A DNA stretch of 64,000 bases, from positions 310,001 to 374,000 of the forward strand of contig NZ_VZPV01000002.1 of NCBI RefSeq assembly GCF_008801405.1, read 5' to 3'. Shown here piece by piece: positions 42,329 to 49,981 of this stretch (position 1 is its first letter; each line of letters begins with the position of its first letter). The DNA is from Ralstonia insidiosa. GTDB lineage: Bacteria > Pseudomonadota > Gammaproteobacteria > Burkholderiales > Burkholderiaceae. Below the pieces are notes generated by a model. The model was given only the letters and a program-made list of their open reading frames with translations, made no database searches and was not told where the DNA came from. Position numbers and translations under genes: made by a program.

Positions 42329-43026
42329 CACAGTGCCTCGCCTTCGGCCAGCATGCCGGCAGCGCGCAATTCTTTCTCCAGCCAACCCGGGCGTGTGTCG
42401 CCCTTGCGAATAGCCGCAATGCGGGCAGCTTCCGCATCCACCTTCTTCTGTGCGAGCACGAGAATGCGCTCGACGTCTTCACGCGGGATGACGACCACGC
42501 CATCCGCATCGCCCACCACCAGATCACCGGGGTGCACGGTCGCGCCGGCAGCAGACACCGGCAGGTTCACGCGCCCCGCCACGCTCTTGGTCGGCCCGCA
42601 CGGGTTGAGCCCGGCGGAAAAAATCGGGAACGTGCCGTGCGCCAGCTCGTGCGAATCGCGCACCGCCCCGTCGATCACAAACCCGGCGATGCCCGTGGCA
42701 TGGGCCTGCGTGGCCATGATCTCGCCGATGAGCGCGCAGCTCTGGTCGCCCTTGCCATCCACCACGATCACATCGCCGGGCTTGGCGACGGCCAGGGCGG
42801 CGTGGATGGCAAGGTTGTCGCCGGGGCGGACTTCGACTGTCACGGCCGGCCCGGCCACCTTCATCGTCGGTGCGAGCGGTTTGACGCGGCTGTTCAACGT
42901 GCCGCGGCGGCCCGCCACGTCGGCCAGGATGGCGGCCTGGAAGCGGGCAGCCGCCTCCACAAGGTGGGGGGAAACGCGCTCGATGTCGCGAACGATGGTG
43001 GAAGTGGTATGCGAAGGGGTACTCAT
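42328..43026 (-). CDS. RraA-fold aldolase/oxaloacetate decarboxylase (HMG/CHA aldolase-like)
   Basis: This is a 232-residue protein of the RraA/4-hydroxy-4-methyl-2-oxoglutarate aldolase family. The conserved GFVIDGAVRDSHEL (Arg-Asp metal/substrate pair, about 115-128) is intact. Relatives cleave 4-carboxy-4-hydroxy-2-oxoadipate or HMG, giving pyruvate, and decarboxylate oxaloacetate. It is the first gene of the leftward operon, and the IclR-like operator TTGTAC-N3-GTACAA (43052-43066) lies 26-40 bp upstream of the start. RraA itself, an RNase E inhibitor, shares the fold but not this context. Confidence 0.9.
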   Translation of the reverse strand: MSTPSHTTSTIVRDIERVSPHLVEAAARFQAAILADVAGRRGTLNSRVKPLAPTMKVAGPAVTVEVRPGDNLAIHAALAVAKPGDVIVVDGKGDQSCALIGEIMATQAHATGIAGFVIDGAVRDSHELAHGTFPIFSAGLNPCGPTKSVAGRVNLPVSAAGATVHPGDLVVGDADGVVVIPREDVERILVLAQKKVDAEAARIAAIRKGDTRPGWLEKELRAAGMLAEGEAL

Positions 43027-43050
43027 GAAAAGCTTGCCTCTGTCTTTAGC

Positions 43051-43067
43051 GTTGTACTATGTACAAC
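43051..43067 (-). promoter_or_regulatory. Predicted IclR operator at the catabolic operon promoter
   Basis: GTTGTAC (43051-43057) and GTACAAC (43061-43067) are perfect inverted repeats separated by TAT, centred 33 bp upstream of the aldolase ATG (43026). The core TTGTAC-N3-GTACAA is repeated exactly at 43151-43165, before the regulator gene. Confidence 0.7.
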
Positions 43068-43150
43068 AGTGGTGTACTCAGTGAAATCACTATAGCCACG
43101 GCAAGCGAGACGATCCACTAGCGTTTACCCGTCCGCCCTATACAACTGTG

Positions 43151-43165
43151 TTGTACACAGTACAA
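43151..43165 (+). promoter_or_regulatory. Predicted IclR operator at the regulator promoter
   Basis: TTGTAC (43151-43156), ACA, GTACAA (43160-43165) is centred 39 bp before the IclR ATG at 43197. It shares the exact arms and spacing of the 43051-43067 site. The two centres are 99 bp apart, about 9.5 helical turns. Autoregulation is likely (inference). Confidence 0.7.
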
Positions 43166-43196
43166 TCATCCTGTTCATCAGTTCAGGGAGTTGGGA

Positions 43197-43907
43197 ATGG
43201 GAAACGACGGCGTCGCCGCAGTGGAAAAGGCGCTGGCCTTGCTGGATTGCTTCAAGCCGGGGGCGGAAGCGCTAACACTGGCGGCCCTGGCGCAAGCCTC
43301 GGGCATGCACAAGACCACGGTGTACCGGCTGATGAACTCGCTGGAGCGCATGAGCTATGTCATTCGCTCGGAGTCTGGCGCGTATTCGCTCGGGCCGCGC
43401 CTGCTGTATCTGGGCAAGCTCTATGAGCAGTCCTTCCACCTGTCGTCGGTGGTTGAACCGGTGCTGCATGCGCTGGCGGCGGCCACACGGGAGAGCGCAT
43501 CGTACTACGTCATCGATCACGGCCGGCGGCTGTGCCTGTTCCGCGCGGAGCCATCGGAGGGCCTGCGCGAGACGCGCCTGCCCGGTACCTCGTTGCCGTT
43601 GGACGACACGGCCATCAGCCACGTGCTCCGCTACTGGGGCCTGGGCGAAGCGCTGTATGACGAAGCGCCCGCGCTGCCGCTCTTCACCTCGGGCGCGCGC
43701 GACCAGCACACGGCGGCGTTTGCTACGCCCGTCTTCGGCTCCGGCGACAAGTTCATGGCGGCGCTGACGCTGTCTGGCGCGGCCTCCCGGCTCGAAGCGG
43801 CGCGCACCTCCAGTGACGTCGTCGCGCTGCAGCTGCAGGCGGCGTCCGACCTGTCGCGCAAGCTCGGTGCAAGTGCGGCGCTGTGCGAGCGAATCTACGG
43901 CCGTTGA
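43197..43907 (+). CDS. IclR-family transcriptional regulator of the adjacent catabolic operon
   Basis: This 236-residue protein has an N-terminal winged helix (about 5-60; VEKALALLDCFKPGAEALTLAALAQASGMHKTTVYRLMNSLERMSYV) and a C-terminal GAF-like effector domain (about 75-230). IclR proteins bind small organic acids. Divergent from the six-gene operon at 36659-43026, it is the likely controller through the twin palindromes. ATG 43197 has a GGGAG ribosome site; a TTG two codons earlier is an alternative. It ends 28 bp before a strong bidirectional terminator. Confidence 0.92.
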   Translation: MGNDGVAAVEKALALLDCFKPGAEALTLAALAQASGMHKTTVYRLMNSLERMSYVIRSESGAYSLGPRLLYLGKLYEQSFHLSSVVEPVLHALAAATRESASYYVIDHGRRLCLFRAEPSEGLRETRLPGTSLPLDDTAISHVLRYWGLGEALYDEAPALPLFTSGARDQHTAAFATPVFGSGDKFMAALTLSGAASRLEAARTSSDVVALQLQAASDLSRKLGASAALCERIYGR

Positions 43908-43935
43908 TTGGAGGCGCCAGCATGCGCACCAAAAG

Positions 43936-43972
43936 AAAAGCCCGCCCAGGCATGACACCGGGGCGGGCTTTT
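43936..43972. terminator. Strong bidirectional terminator
   Basis: AAAAGCCCGCCC (43936-43947) and GGGCGGGCTTTT (43961-43972) form a perfect 12-bp stem with a 13-nt loop and T-runs on both strands. It serves the IclR gene (rightward) and the cytochrome gene (leftward), which converge here. Confidence 0.88.
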
Positions 43973-43991
43973 GTCGCTTCAGGCTGGCCGC

Positions 43992-45290
43992 TTACTGCCG
44001 CAGACCCATCACCTTGTCTGCGGTGATATCAGCGGGCTGGCCGCCAAAGTTCGTGCGCAGGTAGTTTGTAAGTGCGGCCAGTTCCGTGTCGCTCATCTGC
44101 GCGAAGCCCGGCATCTCCTGCAGGGCTTCCGTGCCCGGGAAGCGCTGCGCCTCAATGCCGTCGAGCATGGCAACGAGCAGGTTGTGCGCATCAGCATTGC
44201 GCACGGTGGCGTTGCCCAGCATCGGTACGGCAACGTGCGGCTTGCCCTCGCCATCGCGGCCATGGCAGCCGGCGCAAACGGCCAGGTAGCTCGCGCGGCC
44301 GGCCTTGAGCTGGTCGGCGTTGTCCGCCGTGGCGGCCACCGGCTTGAGCGGTTGCGGCGCGGGCGCCTTGTCGCCCAGCAGGTACGTTGCCAGCGCGCCC
44401 AGGTCTGCCTGATTCAGGTACTGCGTGCTCAGGTGGACCACCGGGTACATCTCGCCAAAGGCCGAGCCCTGCGGCGCAATGCCAACGCCGAAGAACGTCT
44501 GCAGATCGGCCTGCGTCCAGCCACGCGCCGCCAGGCCGGCGGGCGTGATGTCCGGCGCGACCACACGGCCCAGTGCAGCACCGGCGAGTGGTTTGCTGGC
44601 ATCAAGCTGACCGGCAAACCCGCGCGGGCTATGGCATTCCGCACAGTGGCCCAGCGCGTTGGCCAGATAACGCCCTCGCTGCCACGCGGCTGCATTGCCG
44701 ACCGATGCATCCGGCAGCGCGTCCTTCAGGAAGAACAGGTTCCAGCCCGCCATGGCTAGGCGGATGTTGTACGGGAAGCGCAACTCATGCTCGCGGTTGG
44801 CGACTGCCACCGGCTTCACCTGCTGGGTCAGATACGCGTACATCGCATCGGTATCGCCACGCGACAGGCCGCGGTACGACGTGTACGGCATCGCCGGATA
44901 CAGATGCTTGTCGGGCGATACGCCATCATGCAGCGCCTTGTAGAACGCGTCCGCACTCCACTTGCCGATGCCGTGGTCCTTGTCGGGCGTGATGTTGGTG
45001 CCGTAGAACGTGCCGAACGGCGAGGCCAGCGGCACACCGCCCGCGAACGGCGCGCCGTCCTTGGCTGTGTGGCAGGCCGCGCAGTCCGCCGCACGCACGA
45101 GATAGCGGCCGCGGTTGATCAGGTCTGCACCGGTTAGCTTGGTGGGCGATGGTTGATCGGCAGCGGCCGGAATGTCGGCGGAGCGGTCACCGCAGGCGGC
45201 CAGCGTGGCGGCCGCCAGCAGCGGCAACACGGCCAGGCGAGCCAGGCGAAACAGATTGCGATGGTTGGGTTGAGCCATGGTCATCGTCAT
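43992..45290 (-). CDS. Three-haem c-type cytochrome, electron acceptor subunit of the Mo hydroxylase
   Basis: This is a 432-residue lipoprotein-like cytochrome with a signal ending TLAACG. Three CxxCH haem sites are visible: CAACH in the first domain, CAECH in the second and CAGCH in the third. Its layout matches the cytochrome subunits of periplasmic alcohol/aldehyde dehydrogenases and of nicotinate/isoquinoline-type hydroxylases. It would pass electrons to the respiratory chain. ATG 45290 overlaps the 2Fe-2S gene stop by 1 nt (TGATG). Two nearby in-frame ATGs (45284, 45278) are alternatives. Confidence 0.92.
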   Translation of the reverse strand: MTMTMAQPNHRNLFRLARLAVLPLLAAATLAACGDRSADIPAAADQPSPTKLTGADLINRGRYLVRAADCAACHTAKDGAPFAGGVPLASPFGTFYGTNITPDKDHGIGKWSADAFYKALHDGVSPDKHLYPAMPYTSYRGLSRGDTDAMYAYLTQQVKPVAVANREHELRFPYNIRLAMAGWNLFFLKDALPDASVGNAAAWQRGRYLANALGHCAECHSPRGFAGQLDASKPLAGAALGRVVAPDITPAGLAARGWTQADLQTFFGVGIAPQGSAFGEMYPVVHLSTQYLNQADLGALATYLLGDKAPAPQPLKPVAATADNADQLKAGRASYLAVCAGCHGRDGEGKPHVAVPMLGNATVRNADAHNLLVAMLDGIEAQRFPGTEALQEMPGFAQMSDTELAALTNYLRTNFGGQPADITADKVMGLRQ

Positions 45291-45844
45291 CACTTGCCGT
45301 CCTTGACGAGTCCGGGCGTGCTCAGGACGACGTCCTTGACGGCCTCGAAGTAGCGCACGTAGCCGGTGCAACGGCAAATGTGGTCGTTCAGCGCTTCGGT
45401 GATGGTCTCGTCCAGTTGCTCACGCGCCACCGGCTGGCGCTTGAGGCGCTCCACCAGCACCGTCGCGCCGTTGACGAAGCCCGGCGTGCAGTAGCCGCAT
45501 TGGAAGCTGAAGTGCTCCAGAAACTTCTGCTGCACCAGCGAGAGCGATACCACCTCGCCCTTCTCATTGCGCGTGGCATGGCCTTCCACCGTGCGCACCT
45601 TCTTGCCCTGGAAGAAATGCGCACCGGTAATGCACGTGCGGACTTCTTCGCTGGTGCCGTCTGGCTTGTCGAGGATGACCGTGCACGCGCGGCACACGCC
45701 CTGCCCGCAGCCCAGGCGCGAACCCGTCAGGCCGGTGTATTCGTGCAGGAAGTCGATCATCATCAGACCTTCGGGCACTTGCACGGGGCCCACGTCCTTG
45801 CCGTTCAGGTGCAAGGTGATCGGTTGGGTGGTGATGCTGCTCAT
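45290..45844 (-). CDS. 2Fe-2S subunit of a molybdenum hydroxylase (IorA-like)
   Basis: This 184-residue protein carries two [2Fe-2S] clusters. The plant-ferredoxin type cluster is at CGQGVCRACTV with a later Cys in VRTC. The C-terminal four-helix type is at CGYCTPG and CRCTGY. This is the small subunit of the xanthine dehydrogenase/isoquinoline 1-oxidoreductase family. It sits between the Mo subunit (4-bp ATGA overlap at 45841-45844) and the cytochrome (1-nt overlap), so the three are made together. It probably reaches the periplasm with the Tat-bearing large subunit by hitchhiking. Confidence 0.93.
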   Translation of the reverse strand: MSSITTQPITLHLNGKDVGPVQVPEGLMMIDFLHEYTGLTGSRLGCGQGVCRACTVILDKPDGTSEEVRTCITGAHFFQGKKVRTVEGHATRNEKGEVVSLSLVQQKFLEHFSFQCGYCTPGFVNGATVLVERLKRQPVAREQLDETITEALNDHICRCTGYVRYFEAVKDVVLSTPGLVKDGK

Positions 45845-48675
45845 GCCAGTACCTCCTGAATCTTTTCCGCGGTCACTGGCAGGCTGGTGAAGCGGTGTCC
45901 GATGGCATGCGCGATGCCGTTCACAATGGCGCCCACCACCGGAATCATCACCACCTCGGCGATGCCCTTGGGCGGATCGGTTTCCGACAGGGGCGGCAGC
46001 ACCGTCCCGGTCTGCGTCCATACAGCCACGTCCTTGGCGCGCGGCAGTTGGTAGCGGTTGAAGTTCCAGGTGCCGTTGCCGGGGCCGTCTTCATACAGCG
46101 GCAGGGATTCGTGCAGCGCGTGCCCGATGCCCATCGCCAGACCACCCTGCAACTGCCCCGACACGAGCTGCGGCGAGAGTTGCGAGCCGCACTCCATGAT
46201 CGAGTGGTGCGACAGCAGTTCCACCTTGCCGCTGGCCTCATGCACCGACAGCTCGACCAGCGTGCCGACCGCGCTGTAGTACGTGACTGACGCGTTGTTA
46301 CGCTGCGTGGGCGCGATGTACACCTTCTTGCGATCGAGCACGTGGTAGCCGCCGGCTGTCGTCATCTTGGCCTTGTACGCAGCATCGGCACCTTCGCCGT
46401 AGCGCACGGACAGGCCGTCGATCGGCACGCGCGTGGCCGTACCGTTCACATCGAAGTCCGCCTCGCTCCACTGCCAGCGGTTGAACACGTGCACCACAGC
46501 GCCCGTCACCAGGCCCAGGTCGTGCGCCTTCTTGACGATCTGCTCGTAGGGCAGCGCCTCCAGGCCGCCAGCCGTGAGCTTGCCGTCCACCCAGCGCGCG
46601 TCTTCCACGCGCACCACCAGCGAAGTCGCCTGACCACCGCCAATGCCCTGGCTCCAGATCGCCATGGCTGCCGGCCACAGGCCGTGCATGAAGACGATGC
46701 GTGCCGCCTCACGCGTGCTGTGCGTGAAGTAGTACGCCGAGTTGGTCGCACTGGCCGGTGATGCATAGGCCGGAGACCAACGCGGGTTGGCCGCCAGCTT
46801 GTCCTGATCGGCCTGGCTCATGATGTACGGATCACCGCTGGTGGTCACGGGCAGGTCTGCCCAGTCCGTCACCGCCACGCGCACTTCCGATGCAGGGCGG
46901 CCCAGCCAGCGCGCCACCGCCATCGCCTGCGAGGTCGACATGCCGGTACCGATCTCGGCCCCCGTATGGTTCAGCACGATCTGCCCGTCTGGGCGGATTT
47001 CCACCTTGGCGAACGAGGCTTCCGCACCCGTACCGAAGTCCTTCTGCACGCACGCAAAGCCCACGCCGTAGCGCTTGCCCGGGTGCGCCGCTTCAAACTC
47101 GGCCTTTTTCTTCGCGCGGTTCACCCACATCGGGTGCACCTTGGCGGCCTCCAGCACTTCATCCACGCGGATGGCGCCGGCCGGAATCGCGCCCTGCGTG
47201 TTCTTCATGCCCGAGCGCAGCGCGTTCTTCAGGCGAAACTCGATCGGGTCGAGCTTCAGTTGCTCGGCAAACTCGTCGACCATCATTTCGGTCGCAGCCA
47301 TGCTCTGCAGCGTGCCGTAGCCACGTGCCGAGCCCGCGTCGATGGCGCGCGAGGCAATGGCCACCGTGGCGAGGTCGTTCTTCGGGAAGTAGTAGATCGA
47401 CTGCGCAGCCGTGGCGCCCACCATCGCCACCGATGGCGAGAAGTTGCAGCGCCCGCCGCCGTTGGCCTCGAAATCGCCCTGGAACGATTGGAACAGGCCC
47501 GTCTTCTTGTCCACGGCGATGCGGTAATGCATCTTGAACGCGTGGCGCTTGATGGAGGTCTGGAACTGCTCGTAGCGGTCATTGGCCAGGCGCACGGGCT
47601 TGCCGTCTGCGTACAGCGCCGTCACCAGGCCATAGAACGGGAAGTTGTAGTGGTCTTTCGAGCCGTAGCCGACCGTGTAGCACGGGTGCACGATCACCTG
47701 CTTCACGGGGAAGGCGCCGCGGGCCTTGGCCAGCATCTCGGCCGTGCTCTCGCCCACTTCAATCGGGCTTTGCGTGGGCACCACCATGTGCAGCGTCTGC
47801 GAGGCACTGTCGTACCAGCAGTTGGCGTTGTCGGCTTCCAGCGCGGCGGTGTCGATGGACTGCGTGTTGTACTCGCGGTCGAGCACCAGCCAGTCTTCAG
47901 GCGGCTTGGCCAGTTCGTCGCGGATCTGGCCGGCGTAGAACATGCCCTGCTCGCCCAGCTTGCCGTGGTCCACACCATCGGGCCACACGGGCTCGTGCTT
48001 GCGCATCTGGCTGGGGAAGATCGGCGCGTTCTTCAGGCTGGAGAACACGTCGTCGTCATATGGCGTCTGACCACCCACGCGCACAAAGCGGAAGGTGCCC
48101 CATGGGTCGCGCTCCAGCGGGCCGGTCACCGCGCCGTAGCGGATGATCTTGTCCTGGAACTTGAGCTTGTCTTTCGCAAAGCGGAAGCGCGCGAAGTCGT
48201 GATAGATCAGGATAGCGACCGCGTGGCCGTGATACGCAGGCGTCTTGCCCGTCGGCAGCAGCATGTCGTCGCCATAGAACGCGGGGAAGGCTACGCCGTC
48301 GCGCGCCAGGTCTTCCGCGGTCACAACGCGATCGGGCTTCAACTCGTCGCCCAGCAGGCTCAGGTCAAAGCCCTCGTACGTGCGGTCGGCCAGCGTGGTG
48401 CGCAGAATGAATGCGTGCGATTGCTGCTGCGGCCAGTGCGGCATGTCGCGCGAGCGGATGTCGCGGGCAAACACCTTGTCGCCCGTGACCTTGGCAATGC
48501 CGTCAATACGGAACTTTGGGGTACTGGTCTTGGGGTCCCACTGGACCGGGGTGAGGATCTTTTCTTCAAACAGAGCCGCAAATGCGCGGCCGCCCAACGG
48601 TGCGATAACCACCGAGACGCCGGCCACGACAGTCGCTTTCAGGAAAGCGCGGCGCGACGGATGGGTAAGCGGCAT
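45841..48675 (-). CDS. Tat-exported molybdopterin subunit of an aldehyde/isoquinoline oxidoreductase (IorB-like)
   Basis: This is a 944-residue protein. The N-terminal SRRAFLKATVVAGVSVVIAPLGGRAFA is a Tat signal. The mature protein matches the xanthine dehydrogenase family molybdopterin-binding large subunit, of which IorB and the aldehyde dehydrogenases of periplasmic hydroxylases are members, including HTGAEIGTGMSTSQ-type and ECGSQLSPQLVSGQLQGGLAMGIGHAL motifs. It hydroxylates an aldehyde or N-heterocycle using water. The substrate cannot be told. It is the first gene of the leftward operon, downstream of a LysR gene on the same strand. No XdhC-like maturation gene is nearby. Confidence 0.92.
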   Translation of the reverse strand: MPLTHPSRRAFLKATVVAGVSVVIAPLGGRAFAALFEEKILTPVQWDPKTSTPKFRIDGIAKVTGDKVFARDIRSRDMPHWPQQQSHAFILRTTLADRTYEGFDLSLLGDELKPDRVVTAEDLARDGVAFPAFYGDDMLLPTGKTPAYHGHAVAILIYHDFARFRFAKDKLKFQDKIIRYGAVTGPLERDPWGTFRFVRVGGQTPYDDDVFSSLKNAPIFPSQMRKHEPVWPDGVDHGKLGEQGMFYAGQIRDELAKPPEDWLVLDREYNTQSIDTAALEADNANCWYDSASQTLHMVVPTQSPIEVGESTAEMLAKARGAFPVKQVIVHPCYTVGYGSKDHYNFPFYGLVTALYADGKPVRLANDRYEQFQTSIKRHAFKMHYRIAVDKKTGLFQSFQGDFEANGGGRCNFSPSVAMVGATAAQSIYYFPKNDLATVAIASRAIDAGSARGYGTLQSMAATEMMVDEFAEQLKLDPIEFRLKNALRSGMKNTQGAIPAGAIRVDEVLEAAKVHPMWVNRAKKKAEFEAAHPGKRYGVGFACVQKDFGTGAEASFAKVEIRPDGQIVLNHTGAEIGTGMSTSQAMAVARWLGRPASEVRVAVTDWADLPVTTSGDPYIMSQADQDKLAANPRWSPAYASPASATNSAYYFTHSTREAARIVFMHGLWPAAMAIWSQGIGGGQATSLVVRVEDARWVDGKLTAGGLEALPYEQIVKKAHDLGLVTGAVVHVFNRWQWSEADFDVNGTATRVPIDGLSVRYGEGADAAYKAKMTTAGGYHVLDRKKVYIAPTQRNNASVTYYSAVGTLVELSVHEASGKVELLSHHSIMECGSQLSPQLVSGQLQGGLAMGIGHALHESLPLYEDGPGNGTWNFNRYQLPRAKDVAVWTQTGTVLPPLSETDPPKGIAEVVMIPVVGAIVNGIAHAIGHRFTSLPVTAEKIQEVLA

Positions 48676-48795
48676 GAACTTCTTCCTCGAAGGAATGCTA
48701 CGGCGCACCCGCGTTCGGCGGGTGGCGTGGGGAGGGATGGGGAGCCTGGGTGCAAGTGATTGCCAGGCGGCTCCGCCTCTTTCGATTTTGGTATT

Positions 48796-48873
48796 CGCCT
48801 TGACCCAAGACAAGGCGCGATGCCGAATATCGTCTATTTGGCGGACGTTATCTGCCTTGGCACAATTTTGTGC
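48796..48873. promoter_or_regulatory. Two inverted repeats in the LysR-to-Mo-hydroxylase gap
   Basis: CGCCTTG (48796-48802) with CAAGGCG (48811-48817) forms a 7-bp stem with 8-nt loop. GCACAA (48860-48865) with TTGTGC (48868-48873) forms a tight palindrome. They lie between the LysR stop (48910) and the Mo-subunit ATG (48675). They could be the end of the LysR transcript or operators for the hydroxylase promoter; no T-run follows. Confidence 0.42.
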
Positions 48874-48909
48874 ATACGCAGCAGTGCACGACCGCTGCGT
48901 TGGCTGCGT

Positions 48910-49821
48910 TTAGCGCCACTCTGCGGCCTGCGCGCTGACACGCGCACGCACAAAATCGATCAGCGCGCGCATGGCGGGCGAAGCGTACCGATTGGGCAGC
49001 GTGAGGATGAACAGGTGCGTGCCCAGTCCGCCCACCTCGAAGCCGGGCAGCACGCGCTCGAACGGTGTGGCCGTAGCGCGTGTTACGTAATTGGGTAGCA
49101 AACCGATGGCCATGCCGCGCGCAACCGCATCGGCCAGGAACGGAAAATCCTCCGACTGCATGCGCGGCTCCACTGTCACGCTGTGCTGGGTGGTCTTGCC
49201 GCGCACAGTGCGCGAGAGCGCCAGCGTCAGGCGCCGCCCCGGCATGGGCGGGCAAACAATGGCTTGTTCGACCAGCCCCTCGGGTGTTGCCACCGGGCCA
49301 TGCGTCTTCAGATAGGCCTTGGTCGCGAACAGGCTCCAGCCGATCGGGCACACCTCGCGCGCAACGGTGTCCTGCGGCGGCGCGGAGGTGATCTTGAATG
49401 CCACGTCAATCTCCGAGGCAATCAGGTCATTGACGCGGTTGTTGAACGTCACGCGCAACGTCACGTTCGGGTGCTCGCGCGCGAATTCGAGCAGCATGTC
49501 GCCCAGGAAGAAGCGGCCGAGCCCCGTCGGCACACTCACGCGCACGTGGCCGCGCACGGTCTGGCCCAGGCCGTCGATGGAGGCGCGCGCGGTCTCCACC
49601 TCCTGCAGCATGCGGCGGCCGTGCTCGAACAGCGTCTCGCCCGCCTGCGTCAGCTCCAGGCTGCGCGTGGAGCGGCGCAGCAGTTGCGCGCCGGTTTCAC
49701 GCTCCAGCACCTTCAGGCGGTTGCTCAGGTTGGAGCGCGTCATGCCCAGCTTTTGCGCGGCAGCAGTAAAGCTGCGCGCTTCCACAATCTCGACAAACAG
49801 GTGGATGAGGTTGAGGTCCAT
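48910..49821 (-). CDS. LysR-family transcriptional regulator
   Basis: This is a 303-residue regulator. The winged helix at about 1-60 reads LIHLFVEIVEARSFTAAAQKLGMTRSNLSNRLKVLERETG. The effector domain covers about 90-295. It sits between the molybdenum hydroxylase operon (same strand, downstream) and the divergent acyl-CoA synthetase at 49982. The 160-bp divergent gap holds a 17-bp direct repeat (49854-49911) that is a likely binding site. ATG 49821 fits the usual LysR start; a TTG six codons earlier is unlikely. Confidence 0.92.
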   Translation of the reverse strand: MDLNLIHLFVEIVEARSFTAAAQKLGMTRSNLSNRLKVLERETGAQLLRRSTRSLELTQAGETLFEHGRRMLQEVETARASIDGLGQTVRGHVRVSVPTGLGRFFLGDMLLEFAREHPNVTLRVTFNNRVNDLIASEIDVAFKITSAPPQDTVAREVCPIGWSLFATKAYLKTHGPVATPEGLVEQAIVCPPMPGRRLTLALSRTVRGKTTQHSVTVEPRMQSEDFPFLADAVARGMAIGLLPNYVTRATATPFERVLPGFEVGGLGTHLFILTLPNRYASPAMRALIDFVRARVSAQAAEWR

Positions 49822-49853
49822 GATGGAAGCGGGCTGCAAATCGACGGGCAGTG

Positions 49854-49911
49854 TTGTTCAATGGCATTCACCAGTGTGCGCAATACTAAGCGGATTGTTC
49901 AGTGCGATTCA
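49854..49911. promoter_or_regulatory. TTGTTCA-type direct repeat between LysR and acyl-CoA synthetase
   Basis: Two 17-mers, TTGTTCAATGGCATTCA (49854-49870) and TTGTTCAGTGCGATTCA (49895-49911), match at 14 of 17 positions and lie 41 bp apart (about four helical turns). This layout suits a LysR tetramer. Both sit upstream of the synthetase and of the regulator, which favours joint control (inference). Confidence 0.55.
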
Positions 49912-49981
49912 ATCCGGCATGCTGCGCAGATCAAGCAGAGGTCCAACCCAATAACGAGACCTTGCCCCCAAGGAGACACGC

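Noticed and set aside
42328..43026. RNase E inhibitor RraA as the product name
   Set aside because: The protein has the shared fold, but its place at the head of a catabolic operon behind an IclR operator favours an aldolase/decarboxylase role.
46966..48759. A 597-codon plus-strand frame opposite the Mo subunit
   Set aside because: It is antisense to a certain molybdenum hydroxylase gene and has no recognisable domain.
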